64,000 nucleotides of DNA, from positions 20,517 through 84,516 of the forward strand of contig NZ_JACAGN010000013.1 in NCBI RefSeq assembly GCF_030324495.1, in the 5' to 3' direction. Made by a program: the position numbers and the translations under genes. A model generated the notes under the pieces. That model was not told where the DNA came from and did not search any database. It saw only the letters and a program-made list of their open reading frames with translations. The stretch comes from Myroides sp. 1354 (GTDB lineage: Bacteria > Bacteroidota > Bacteroidia > Flavobacteriales > Flavobacteriaceae). Below are positions 34,725 to 44,016 of this stretch, one piece after another (within the stretch, counting starts at the first letter, position 1; each line of letters starts with the position of its first letter).

Positions 34725-37700
34725 ATGAATATAAAACCACTGCTCACAGGATTGCTTTTTGTATGTTGTTCACTCTTAGTGTTCCCATTCAATAAAGCTT
34801 CCTATTTTTTTTATCACCAAACCTTTGAATTACCTTCAATACAAACAACAACTCCCTCTTTCGATCTAAATGAGGTAACAGTTGAAAACCCGATGTTCTG
34901 TGGACCTACCACTGTTACAGCCATTCGACTTCGGTCCAATTGTAGTGGACAACCAAAATGGTATGCCTCACCAACAAGCACAACTGAAATATCGACAATC
35001 AATCAATCAGGAACGTACTACGTAGAATTTATTAACGGAGATTGTAAAGTAGAACGGCATGCTATAGAAATAGTTATTCTAACTCCGATTCCTCCAAGTA
35101 CAAATGAGAGGCAAACAGTATGTCAAGCATCCACCTTATCGTCTATACCAATCGCTACAGAAATTGGCTATGTGCCCCGTTGGTATTCTACAGCAACCTC
35201 AACAACACCTTTAGCAGCCAATACACTAGTAGTTAGTGGAACTACTTATTACACCTCTAGTTATCACTTGATCACTGGATGTGAATCAACAAGGATTCCC
35301 ATAACTGTTACCACAATAAATACAGCAGCTCCAACTGCTGAAGCGGAGCAATACTTTTGTTCTGGAAGTCGTTCGACAATTTCAGACTTAGAAGTAACAG
35401 GAAGTTCAATCAAATGGTATAACACACCGCAAGATAACACGCCTTTAGCAACGTCAACCTTACTACTTAACAATAAAACTTATTATGCATCCCAAACCGT
35501 TCAAAACTGCGAAAGTACAACAAGAACAGCTGTAACCGTTCGACTAGAAAGTATTCCTATACCAAATGTTGATAGTAATTTAATTTCATTTACCTATGGA
35601 GATTCTTCTACGCCTTTCAATATTGGAATAGAAGCCAATAATGTATTAGTATGGTATACAAGTCATACAGGAGGTCAAGGGACTACCACTACTCCAATAA
35701 TTCCAACTAATGCTGTTCAAACTTTTTCGTATTGGGTAAGTCAGAGAAGCCCTAACGGTTGTGAAAGCGAGCGTTTAGCTCTAAAAGTACAAGTAAAACC
35801 TGCTAAATTAACAATCATTCCTGATGCACTAACGAAAGTATATGGAGAAGCTGACCCTGTTTTAACCTATACAATTACAGGATTTATTAACCCAGAAGAT
35901 ATAGTTCCTCTTCGTGGAAGTCTTTATCGTTTACCTGGTGAAAACGTAGGCCTGTATGATATTACATTAGGATCACTTACCCCAGTGCCTAATTATATTT
36001 TTGATCTTGTACCCACCAAGTTTAGTATAACACCAGCTCCTTTAATCATAACAGTAGATGCACAAACAAAAATTTATGGAGATAGAGAACCGCAATACAG
36101 TTATACTGCCGAAGGTTTTAAATTTTCTGATACAATAAGTTCTTTAACAGGAAATATTACAAGAGAACTAGGGGAAGACGTAGGTATATATCGATTTTTA
36201 CAAGGTAGTTTACGCAATTCCAATTATACTATTATTTTTATCGACAATACCTTAACTATTGTACGTAGTGATTTGTATATCAAGTTAAATGCTGCTAACG
36301 TATTTTATGGTATAAATGCAAAAAATTATGGTTTTGATGATCCACCATTTAGTTACCAAGTTAATGGACTAAAAAATGGTGATACTAGCGCTATAATTAC
36401 AGGTCAATTATTACGTGATCCAGGTGAAAATGTAGGGTTTTATGCTATTCATCAAAATGATTTAACTGTTAACTCTAACAACTATATCGTTCATTTTATT
36501 ACGACTAACTTCGAGATTGCTCCAGCACAGTTAGACCTTTATCCAACTCCTGGTCAATGGAAAACTTATGGACAACCTTTTCCAATTATAACCTATGACT
36601 CAATTGTGGGATTCAAATTTGATGATACTATTGATTTAATTCGCGAAGTAGTACTAGGTACAATAGGTGGAGAAGATGTTGGATTTTATTATTACCGCGT
36701 GGTTTCTTTTTCGATGTCCTCTCCAAACTATTCCTTGAACATTATAGGAGATCAATTTGAAATTAAACCCGCTCCTCTTGCCATCATAGCTAATCCTAAT
36801 CACTACAAATACTATGGTAGTGCAGACCCTATTCTATCATTCATAGGCGTGGGGCTTCAGTTTAATGACACAAACTTCCAAGCTACACGAGGTCGTTTAG
36901 GTAGAGAAGAGGGAGAAGACCTTGGTTTCTACCCCATTACTATCGGTACCTTAATTGGGGGACCAAACTATTACCTGACAGACTTTACTTCCGCAGATTT
37001 TGAAATTAGAAAGGCAGAATTTGAAGGGATAGAAGATATTCAATTCTTACCTCGAACTTTCGTCTATGACGGAACAATCAAAAGTTTAGCTGTAACGGGA
37101 AGTATTCCTCCCAATGCGGTGATTACCTATATCAATAACGATCAGACAGAAGTTGGTGTTTACACCGTAAAAGCCATTATCAATTTTGGTCCAAATTATG
37201 AAATACTCGAATTAGAAGCTGAACTGACAATCGTAAAAGCCTCACAGACCATTGATTTTGAAGAACTAGATATTATCTACATTGAAGATACCCCTTCTTT
37301 ACAATTAAATGCTACTGCTAGTTCGGGTCTTCCTGTTCGCTATGAAATAACTTATAGCAGTACATCGAATATTATAACAATGACAGAAACAGGATTAATC
37401 ACGCCTTTACGAGTAGGAACAGTAAAAATAACCGCTTATCAAGATGGAAATGAAAACTATCAACCTGCAACACCTGTAACGAGAACGCTAATTATCAAAA
37501 GTAACGCTACAGACGTCTTGGATTTACTTGTTGATGGTGTTTCCTATGGCAGAATACAGAAAGAAACCTATATTCTGTTAGATTGTGATCCAAATAAAAA
37601 CACAGTGTCGTTAGAAGTTCTTGTTAATGAGGGAATGACGGTAAAACCAAGTAATCACGTTCTAGTAGATGTCAGCAAGTATGGTATCCACAAACAAGAG

Positions 37701-38273
37701 TTTGAGGTATTTTCAGAAGATGGTACAAAAAGTACGAAGTACTATGTTTACCTCGATAAGCGCTTTCCTACGAAAAACATTGTTTATCAGAAATACGAAA
37801 ACGTATTATTAGTAAATAACAATTCCAATACAAATGGAGGATATAAATTCATCAAATATGAATGGTATAAAAACAATAAATTAATTGGCACACAGCAAGC
37901 TTATTCTGCTGGGTATGAATACGGTATGAAATTAGATCCATCCTCAATCTATCATGCGGTATTAACCTTGGCAAACGGGACTAAAGTCACCACATGTCCA
38001 ATTGAAATCATTTTAAATAAAAAACAAAAATTAACCGTTCATCCAAATCCTGTATCGAAAAATCAAACATTACAAGTGCATTTTGACGATGAGATAACCT
38101 ATGACAATAGCTATACCATTTACAATGTAATTGGTCAACTGATCCATCAGGGTGTATTTACTGAAGAGAAAAAAGAAATAAATCTTCCCGATACTATTGC
38201 TTCTGGATCTTATTTCTTAATATTGAAATCAGAAGGCAAACACCAATCCGTTCAGTTCATTGTAAAAGAATAA
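34725..38273 (+). CDS. T9SS-exported surface protein with MBG repeats, short paralogue
   Basis: A 1182-residue protein paralogous to the C-terminal half of the giant protein on the other strand. The N terminus has a hydrophobic signal segment (LLTGLLFVCCSLLVFPFNKA). Residues 45-350 hold Ig-like modules with KWYxS motifs and paired cysteines. Five MBG-type repeats follow (about 362-762; KVYGEADPVLTYTITGF, GENVGLYDITLGSL). After a MBG-like tail and cadherin-like region, a type A T9SS sorting domain ends the protein (HPNPVSKNQTLQV, YNVIGQLI, GSYFLILKSEGK). It lacks the three Fn3 domains of its larger paralogue. It is probably a surface adhesin; barrel copy B follows. Confidence 0.88.
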   Translation: MNIKPLLTGLLFVCCSLLVFPFNKASYFFYHQTFELPSIQTTTPSFDLNEVTVENPMFCGPTTVTAIRLRSNCSGQPKWYASPTSTTEISTINQSGTYYVEFINGDCKVERHAIEIVILTPIPPSTNERQTVCQASTLSSIPIATEIGYVPRWYSTATSTTPLAANTLVVSGTTYYTSSYHLITGCESTRIPITVTTINTAAPTAEAEQYFCSGSRSTISDLEVTGSSIKWYNTPQDNTPLATSTLLLNNKTYYASQTVQNCESTTRTAVTVRLESIPIPNVDSNLISFTYGDSSTPFNIGIEANNVLVWYTSHTGGQGTTTTPIIPTNAVQTFSYWVSQRSPNGCESERLALKVQVKPAKLTIIPDALTKVYGEADPVLTYTITGFINPEDIVPLRGSLYRLPGENVGLYDITLGSLTPVPNYIFDLVPTKFSITPAPLIITVDAQTKIYGDREPQYSYTAEGFKFSDTISSLTGNITRELGEDVGIYRFLQGSLRNSNYTIIFIDNTLTIVRSDLYIKLNAANVFYGINAKNYGFDDPPFSYQVNGLKNGDTSAIITGQLLRDPGENVGFYAIHQNDLTVNSNNYIVHFITTNFEIAPAQLDLYPTPGQWKTYGQPFPIITYDSIVGFKFDDTIDLIREVVLGTIGGEDVGFYYYRVVSFSMSSPNYSLNIIGDQFEIKPAPLAIIANPNHYKYYGSADPILSFIGVGLQFNDTNFQATRGRLGREEGEDLGFYPITIGTLIGGPNYYLTDFTSADFEIRKAEFEGIEDIQFLPRTFVYDGTIKSLAVTGSIPPNAVITYINNDQTEVGVYTVKAIINFGPNYEILELEAELTIVKASQTIDFEELDIIYIEDTPSLQLNATASSGLPVRYEITYSSTSNIITMTETGLITPLRVGTVKITAYQDGNENYQPATPVTRTLIIKSNATDVLDLLVDGVSYGRIQKETYILLDCDPNKNTVSLEVLVNEGMTVKPSNHVLVDVSKYGIHKQEFEVFSEDGTKSTKYYVYLDKRFPTKNIVYQKYENVLLVNNNSNTNGGYKFIKYEWYKNNKLIGTQQAYSAGYEYGMKLDPSSIYHAVLTLANGTKVTTCPIEIILNKKQKLTVHPNPVSKNQTLQVHFDDEITYDNSYTIYNVIGQLIHQGVFTEEKKEINLPDTIASGSYFLILKSEGKHQSVQFIVKE

Positions 38274-38296
38274 TAAAAAACAACTTCAATAATGGT

Positions 38297-38329
38297 CAGG
38301 CGGTAGTACCGCTACCGTCTGATTTTTTT
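38297..38329 (+). terminator. Hairpin with T run inside cassette B, between surface protein and barrel gene
   Basis: CAGGCGGTAG (38297-38306), loop TACCG, CTACCGTCTG (38312-38321), then T7. It is identical to the element in cassette A. Confidence 0.75.
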
Positions 38330-38341
38330 AAAACGAATTTT

Positions 38342-39208
38342 ATGAGAAAAGTTATATATGCATTAAGTCTGTTTGGACTGTGTTTCATTACTCAAAAGGC
38401 AACCGCTCAGTTCAGTCCTTATTACTATAATAAACACGAAGTAGGTGTTAGTGTTCAAGGAGGGTATTTGGGGCTCCAAAATAGCATGCCTTACGGTATG
38501 AAATCTGATGGAGGAACGTCGCTTGGGGTTGGACTTCATTATGATTACCATTTATCACGCAAATTTAGCGTTGGAATTGGGGGTGTTTATACCATGAGTA
38601 ACGCCAAATATCAAGCGAGTCGCTTAGAAGGAAGTACCCCTGCAACGGATTGGGAAGGAGAGAAATTTATCTTCAAATACAGAGCTAGTTCAGCCAATGA
38701 GAAAGTAATGTTGAATCAAGTGAATATTCCGCTTACAGTGGCTTATACGATGGACAATAATCTGTATTTCAGAACGGGGGTTCAATTCGGTTTAAGTATG
38801 ACAAGCGAAGTCGAAACAACATTTAACCAACTGGAGACAGAAGGTTATTTCCCTCAATATGAAGTAACCTTGCCCTTTCCTGAATATAGTGCATTCGGTT
38901 CTTTTGGAACGCAAAAAGAAAAAAGAGATATTGATGTCAATACAAGAATCGCTTGGGTAGGAGAAGTAGGATACAAGTATGAATTAGCCGAAAGACAAAA
39001 TTTGTACTTCGGATTGTACTTTGATTTGGGATTAAATGATATCAAAAAGTCGGATAAGGCTGCAAATACGGCATCTTTAGTTTGGTACAAACCCATACCT
39101 GAAGAAAGTAGAGCAGAAGTAGTAAAGAATGCAGCTTACCACAATGAAGCGTACAAATTAAAATCCTACGCTATCGGTATTAAAGTAAAATATGGTTTTG
39201 GTCTATAA
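38342..39208 (+). CDS. Outer membrane beta-barrel protein, copy B of an inverted repeat
   Basis: A 288-residue barrel protein with the same signal peptide and strand pattern as the minus-strand gene at 19389-20255, differing at two residues that I can see. It lies 68 bp after the 1182-residue surface protein, behind the shared hairpin. Near-identity in the barrel gene, against clear divergence of the adjoining surface proteins, points to recent duplication or ongoing gene conversion. Its function is not known. It could be a cell-surface partner of the T9SS proteins, but I see no PorP/SprF signature. Confidence 0.82.
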   Translation: MRKVIYALSLFGLCFITQKATAQFSPYYYNKHEVGVSVQGGYLGLQNSMPYGMKSDGGTSLGVGLHYDYHLSRKFSVGIGGVYTMSNAKYQASRLEGSTPATDWEGEKFIFKYRASSANEKVMLNQVNIPLTVAYTMDNNLYFRTGVQFGLSMTSEVETTFNQLETEGYFPQYEVTLPFPEYSAFGSFGTQKEKRDIDVNTRIAWVGEVGYKYELAERQNLYFGLYFDLGLNDIKKSDKAANTASLVWYKPIPEESRAEVVKNAAYHNEAYKLKSYAIGIKVKYGFGL

Positions 39209-39274
39209 AATAACCAAAGTGTTGATTTAATATCAAAATGCACTTCGTCTGAGGTGTAAAGCATCAAATTATTA

Positions 39275-39305
39275 AAAAAAGGGGACCTAAATAGTCCCCT
39301 TTTTT
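39275..39305. terminator. Bidirectional terminator
   Basis: AAAAGGGGAC (39277-39286) pairs with GTCCCCTTTT (39294-39303) with a 7-base loop, between convergent genes. Confidence 0.88.
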
Positions 39306-39308
39306 ACT

Positions 39309-42300
39309 TTAAATTACTTTTCTATTATCATACGAACGCGTATCAATCAATTTATAGTAAGGATCAATTCCCACTTCTGTTGGTTTCTCATCTACAATAA
39401 TCGTAAACTCATTCTCAATTTGCGTTACTTTTACTTTTTGTAAATACAATGTCTTTTCTTTGCTTTTGCCTTCTTTATCCTTGGTAAAAATTCCAATTTC
39501 AACATAATCCGCCAAAGGCAATGATTCTATTTTCAGCTTTTTATCCCCTGTAAATACAAGTGGCGTTTGTCCTTGCTCTGCATATAGTTTCTCTCCCTTA
39601 TCTCCCGCTCTATATTTGCTCACATAAGCTTTGATCTTTACCTCATACTTACCGTTATCTAACGGCTTCACTTCTACTTTATCTACATAATTATCATATA
39701 GTGTAATGGTTTCAAACATATCTTTCACCATATAGCGCAAAGAATCAGGAGTAGCTTGTTTAATGTCATTCACCAATTCAGCAGAAATCGTATAAGGAGC
39801 TTCTTGAAAGGCAACTTTTTTTACATACTCCTTTAATACTCCATTCAAAACAACATCTCCTAAATAATCACTCATGGTATAGAAAACCAACGATCCTTTA
39901 TTGTAATGGATGTACTGTTGATTTTCATTATACATTAATGGCTTTTCTTTTTTATCTTCATGAGCACGTCCCCCTAAATAGCCATCCAAGGCTTCTTTTA
40001 GAAAACGTTGCATTTGTCCTTTGCCATATTCTTTTTCTAAAACCTTTAATGAACTATATTCAGACAAACTTTCAGATAACATAGTCGCTCCTTGTACGTT
40101 TGCACCAATCACCTGATGGGCCCACCATTGATGCGCTACTTCGTGCGCCGTTACTGAAAAAGGATAATCTACTGCATCTTCGTCCGTATCATCTACCTTC
40201 GCTACAAATCCAATGGTTTCTGAAAACGGAATGGTATTGGCAAACGACTGAGCAAAAGTTCCCATTGTTAAAGGAAATTCAATAATACGCACTTGTTTGT
40301 GTTGGTATGGACTAAAGGCCTTAGAATAATAATCTAGGGATTTTTTTACACCAGCCATCATGCGATCCAAGTTATACTCATGCCCTTTATGATAATAAAT
40401 TTCAATATTAACATCGTTCCATTTATCGCGTTTTACTTCATAACGAGCGGAATTGTAAGCATAAAAATTCAACATTTTTTGATCCATTTTATAATGGAAG
40501 TAGCGGCGATTTCCTTCTGTCCACTCTTTTTGTAAATACCCTGGTGCAATCGCAATTTGATCTACTGAGGTACTCACCGTAGTGTCAAAGTGAATCCAAT
40601 CCGCATCACTGCTAATATAAGTATTCTGTAAAGCGCGTTTATCCGTTTGTTCCGCCATGCGTTCTTTAGGTGCTAATCCGTATTTTTTGCGGATTTCATC
40701 ATCCGTTAATTCACTTCGACTACTATAACCTAAAGAAGGAAAATAACTATTATTCAAAAATGTTCCGTTATTTAAAACAGGAGATTCCGAACGAATAAAA
40801 CTATTGGGTTTATTCTCCACTACAAATTCCATTGTTCGCGTTTCACCAGTTTGCATCGGTTGATCAAAACGATAAAAGCTAAAACCTTGAATACTATCCG
40901 TAGACAGTAGCGTTGCTCCATCCACCACAATCTTATTATTCAAATCTTGATAAAAAGCAACCAATAAAGTATCAATAGCTTGATTCGATTTATTTTCAAT
41001 CACATAAGTTCCTCTGGCTTGAAAATCATTTCTTTCAGGATACAAATCAAGGTCAACCTTTACATCTACAATGCGAGGTTGTGCCATCCACTCATACTTT
41101 TTGTATTTTTTTTCATACTCTACTTGCAACAACTCTGTTTCTTTAGATGAGCGAAACACGTGTAAAACTGTATTTTCGTAGTATAAGTAAGCTCCTAAAC
41201 TCACAAAAGCAACGAAGAAAAGTACTGTTGGTACGACAACTACAGCCTTTGATCGTTTCTTCGCATCGTAAAAACGTTCTTTCAATCCACTAAATACACC
41301 TCTTCTCCAAAACAATAAAGTCAAGCCACTCAATCCTGCCACAAACAAACTCCAATACAATACATACGTAATAAACTTACCAAAATCTGCACTTGAACCG
41401 AAGCCATTCATATCTGAATACGAAGGAGTTGGTATAGAGTTAAAAAAGAAAATAGGTTGTTCAATTCCAATTTTACTAATAGCTGGCCATCCCATTTGAA
41501 GCACAAGTAAAACGAAGAATCCAACAATATAATTTTTAAAGAACGTTTGAACAGCAATCGCCATCAACGCCCAAATAATAAATTCAATCCAATCAAATCC
41601 GATTAAGCTTTGTAAGTACAAACCTATTTCGAACTGATAAAATCCATTATAGGCTTGAATTCCCATACTTGTCACCATAATAACCAAAAGCAACAACAAT
41701 TGCAATCCGATTAGGGCGAAAAATTTAGATACAAACAACACCCAATTCGGAACAGCTGTTGAATCTACGAGTAAATGCATACGCGTATTTTCTCCACGGT
41801 GCACCAATAATCCAGCCCCTAAAAAAGTAATCATCAAGATAAAGAAATGGAAAGTGGCCCCGGGAATCATCAACATTTGTCTAGTCAATGGATAAGTTGC
41901 AGTCCCATACATCGTCATGGCAAAACTGGCGACTAAGATCATAAACAATAACCCAACGCCAATTAAGATTAAGAATACGCGGTTACGAGCTAAGAACTTA
42001 AAATCAACCTTTGCAAAGGCAAATACATTGCTCCAATTTGTTTTTAAGGAATAATCATAGTGAACCTTAGGTAATTCAATTTTGAAAATTCCACCAAAAT
42101 TATTTTTCACTACTCGATCTCCTTTGATCTGTTTCTTCCATGAGAAAGTAGCAGGCTGTTGTGAGAACTTAAATACTTTACCCAAAATACCAAGTGATAA
42201 TAAACTAATACCCAACCAAATTAATCGGTTTAAAATATAGTATTTCTCTAGTGGTAAATTATTGGCATTCAATTCATCTACACTCCAATAACGGGTATAA

Positions 42301-42965
42301 TAACTTAGCGCCTGTCCTCCATAAGGATCCAACAAAGCACCTAATTCTCTATAATTCACATCTGCAGCAATACTATTAATCATGCCCTGCAGAATCATAA
42401 TGATGATGATTGTGATAAATCCGCTGTAAATACTACGCGTTAACGTTACTACAGCAAAAACAATCACTCCAATAAACAACATATTGGGAATTAAATTAAT
42501 CAGATACACTTGTACATAGTTCCACAACACATTGGGACCCAATAATTCTGGTGTTGCCCAAGGAACAAGTGTTGCTAAAAATGCCCCTATTCCCATCATG
42601 ATACTGATTAAAAGAGTAACTAAAAAGGAGCTACTAAATTTACCCAATAGATATTGCCATTTGGAAAAAGGATACGAATATAAAATATGATGCACCTCGT
42701 ATTTGTAATCCCTGTAGATTGCCATTCCGATAATAGAAGGGAACAAGAAATACAACAACATATTGAATGAATCCAACATCACATTTAGCAAATAAGCAGA
42801 GTTCATGTGCAACAAAGAAGTTGATGTACTTTTCACAGCGTCAAAAACACCAATGGTTGACATCATGGACAAGAAGCTTATCACAAAAAAAATCGCTAGA
42901 TATAAGTAAAACACCCAGCTCTTAAACCAACGTTTAAGTTCAAAAGAAAAAACTGTTTTAAACAT
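39309..42965 (-). CDS. ABC-2 permease fused to M1 aminopeptidase
   Basis: A 1218-residue protein with two halves. Residues 1-570 hold about twelve membrane segments arranged as two ABC-2 type permease units. A further segment (about 582-602) leads to a large periplasmic M1 metallopeptidase domain. The zinc site HEVAHQWWAH lies near residue 940, with the third ligand in the MLSESLSEYSS segment about 20 residues later; the exopeptidase motif is replaced by a region around GTFAQSFANTIPF. The ATPase partner follows 3 bp downstream, so the pair forms one transporter. The substrate is unknown; similar fusions occur across Flavobacteria. Confidence 0.88.
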   Translation of the reverse strand: MFKTVFSFELKRWFKSWVFYLYLAIFFVISFLSMMSTIGVFDAVKSTSTSLLHMNSAYLLNVMLDSFNMLLYFLFPSIIGMAIYRDYKYEVHHILYSYPFSKWQYLLGKFSSSFLVTLLISIMMGIGAFLATLVPWATPELLGPNVLWNYVQVYLINLIPNMLFIGVIVFAVVTLTRSIYSGFITIIIIMILQGMINSIAADVNYRELGALLDPYGGQALSYYTRYWSVDELNANNLPLEKYYILNRLIWLGISLLSLGILGKVFKFSQQPATFSWKKQIKGDRVVKNNFGGIFKIELPKVHYDYSLKTNWSNVFAFAKVDFKFLARNRVFLILIGVGLLFMILVASFAMTMYGTATYPLTRQMLMIPGATFHFFILMITFLGAGLLVHRGENTRMHLLVDSTAVPNWVLFVSKFFALIGLQLLLLLVIMVTSMGIQAYNGFYQFEIGLYLQSLIGFDWIEFIIWALMAIAVQTFFKNYIVGFFVLLVLQMGWPAISKIGIEQPIFFFNSIPTPSYSDMNGFGSSADFGKFITYVLYWSLFVAGLSGLTLLFWRRGVFSGLKERFYDAKKRSKAVVVVPTVLFFVAFVSLGAYLYYENTVLHVFRSSKETELLQVEYEKKYKKYEWMAQPRIVDVKVDLDLYPERNDFQARGTYVIENKSNQAIDTLLVAFYQDLNNKIVVDGATLLSTDSIQGFSFYRFDQPMQTGETRTMEFVVENKPNSFIRSESPVLNNGTFLNNSYFPSLGYSSRSELTDDEIRKKYGLAPKERMAEQTDKRALQNTYISSDADWIHFDTTVSTSVDQIAIAPGYLQKEWTEGNRRYFHYKMDQKMLNFYAYNSARYEVKRDKWNDVNIEIYYHKGHEYNLDRMMAGVKKSLDYYSKAFSPYQHKQVRIIEFPLTMGTFAQSFANTIPFSETIGFVAKVDDTDEDAVDYPFSVTAHEVAHQWWAHQVIGANVQGATMLSESLSEYSSLKVLEKEYGKGQMQRFLKEALDGYLGGRAHEDKKEKPLMYNENQQYIHYNKGSLVFYTMSDYLGDVVLNGVLKEYVKKVAFQEAPYTISAELVNDIKQATPDSLRYMVKDMFETITLYDNYVDKVEVKPLDNGKYEVKIKAYVSKYRAGDKGEKLYAEQGQTPLVFTGDKKLKIESLPLADYVEIGIFTKDKEGKSKEKTLYLQKVKVTQIENEFTIIVDEKPTEVGIDPYYKLIDTRSYDNRKVI

Positions 42966-42968
42966 CCC

Positions 42969-43841
42969 TTAATCGTTTTTTAGTGCCACAAAATAAACAT
43001 CTTCCAAGGTTGGCTTTACCAATTCAAAACCGTCATTCACTAGAGAATCCTCTGCATATACACGAATTTTCAAACGATTTTCTTGGTTGTATTTTCCTGA
43101 AAGTATGTTCAATTGATTGTATTGATCGATCTCTTCTCTGTTGATTTCCTTTAACCAAATACGTCCCGTTAATTTTTGTTCGGCTTCTTTAGGCGTGCTT
43201 CGCTCCAATAGATGTCCTCCATTCAGAATAGCCATTTCGTGACACAATTCATTCACATCATCCACAATATGCGTGGAGAATATTACAATATTATTGGTTC
43301 CTATTTCTCTCAAAACATTTAAGAAGCGATGGCGTTCTGCGGGATCCAATCCAGCGGTAGGTTCATCTACAATAATTAATTTAGGATCATTCAACAACAA
43401 TTGAGCAATACCAAAGCGTTGTTTCATTCCTCCTGAATATCCACTTACACTTTTGCGTCTTACTTCATATAAATTGGTTACTTCTAAAACGCGGCTCACG
43501 ATTTCACGACGTTCCGTTGCATTGGAAATTCCTTTCAAACGCGCAAAATAATCCAATAAATCTACAGCAGACATATTTGGATACACCCCAAAATCTTGTG
43601 GCAAGTACCCCAATACTTTTCGAAATTCATTCTGTTGTTCTAAAACATTAATATCGCCAAATCGAATATTCCCTGTATCAGGCTTTTGCAATGTAGCTAT
43701 TGTACGCATCAAAGAAGATTTTCCCGCTCCATTCGGTCCTAGTAAGCCAAACATTCCTGGTCCGATTTCTATTGACAAATCATCTAATGCTTTTACCCCG
43801 TTTTTATAGGTTTTACTTAAATTTTCAATAACTAATTTCAT
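42969..43841 (-). CDS. ABC transporter ATP-binding protein
   Basis: A 290-residue ATPase with Walker A GPNGAGKSS near residue 37, signature SGYSGGMKQRFGIAQ near 137, Walker B LIIVDEPTAGLDP near 159, and the switch histidine in STHIVDD. The C-terminal 80 residues are the extension usual for ABC-2 partner ATPases. It is upstream of the permease-peptidase gene by 3 bp on the same strand, so the two are one operon and surely one transporter. Confidence 0.93.
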   Translation of the reverse strand: MKLVIENLSKTYKNGVKALDDLSIEIGPGMFGLLGPNGAGKSSLMRTIATLQKPDTGNIRFGDINVLEQQNEFRKVLGYLPQDFGVYPNMSAVDLLDYFARLKGISNATERREIVSRVLEVTNLYEVRRKSVSGYSGGMKQRFGIAQLLLNDPKLIIVDEPTAGLDPAERHRFLNVLREIGTNNIVIFSTHIVDDVNELCHEMAILNGGHLLERSTPKEAEQKLTGRIWLKEINREEIDQYNQLNILSGKYNQENRLKIRVYAEDSLVNDGFELVKPTLEDVYFVALKND

Positions 43842-43963
43842 AGTAGTAATTTTTGGTTTACCCTATAAGTATCATCCTTTACTCTTTTGTTACACAACTC
43901 AATAAGATATTCTTTTTTTTTAGGTTCCAACTGTTTCATCGCTGTGTAATCCGTTGCTTCTTT

Positions 43964-43996
43964 TTGTGATTTAGTTGGATTAAAATTTTAATTTTG
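43964..43996 (+). promoter_or_regulatory. Promoter of the SulP gene
   Basis: TTG (43964-43966) and TAATTTTG (43989-43996, perfect TAnnTTTG) are 22 bp apart, 20 bp before the ATG. Confidence 0.5.
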
Positions 43997-44016
43997 CCCC
44001 CATATTCAAATGCTCT

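Larger units (their letters stand above)
38295..39208 (+). repeat. Inverted long repeat, right copy (about 914 bp)
   Basis: Reverse complement of 19389-20302 with few differences; it contains the hairpin and the barrel gene copy B. The two copies lie about 18 kb apart. Confidence 0.88.

Noticed and set aside
19389..39208. Insertion sequence or composite transposon bounded by the inverted repeats
   Set aside because: No transposase, target duplication or short terminal repeats were seen, and the interior includes housekeeping genes such as trmD and rplS.
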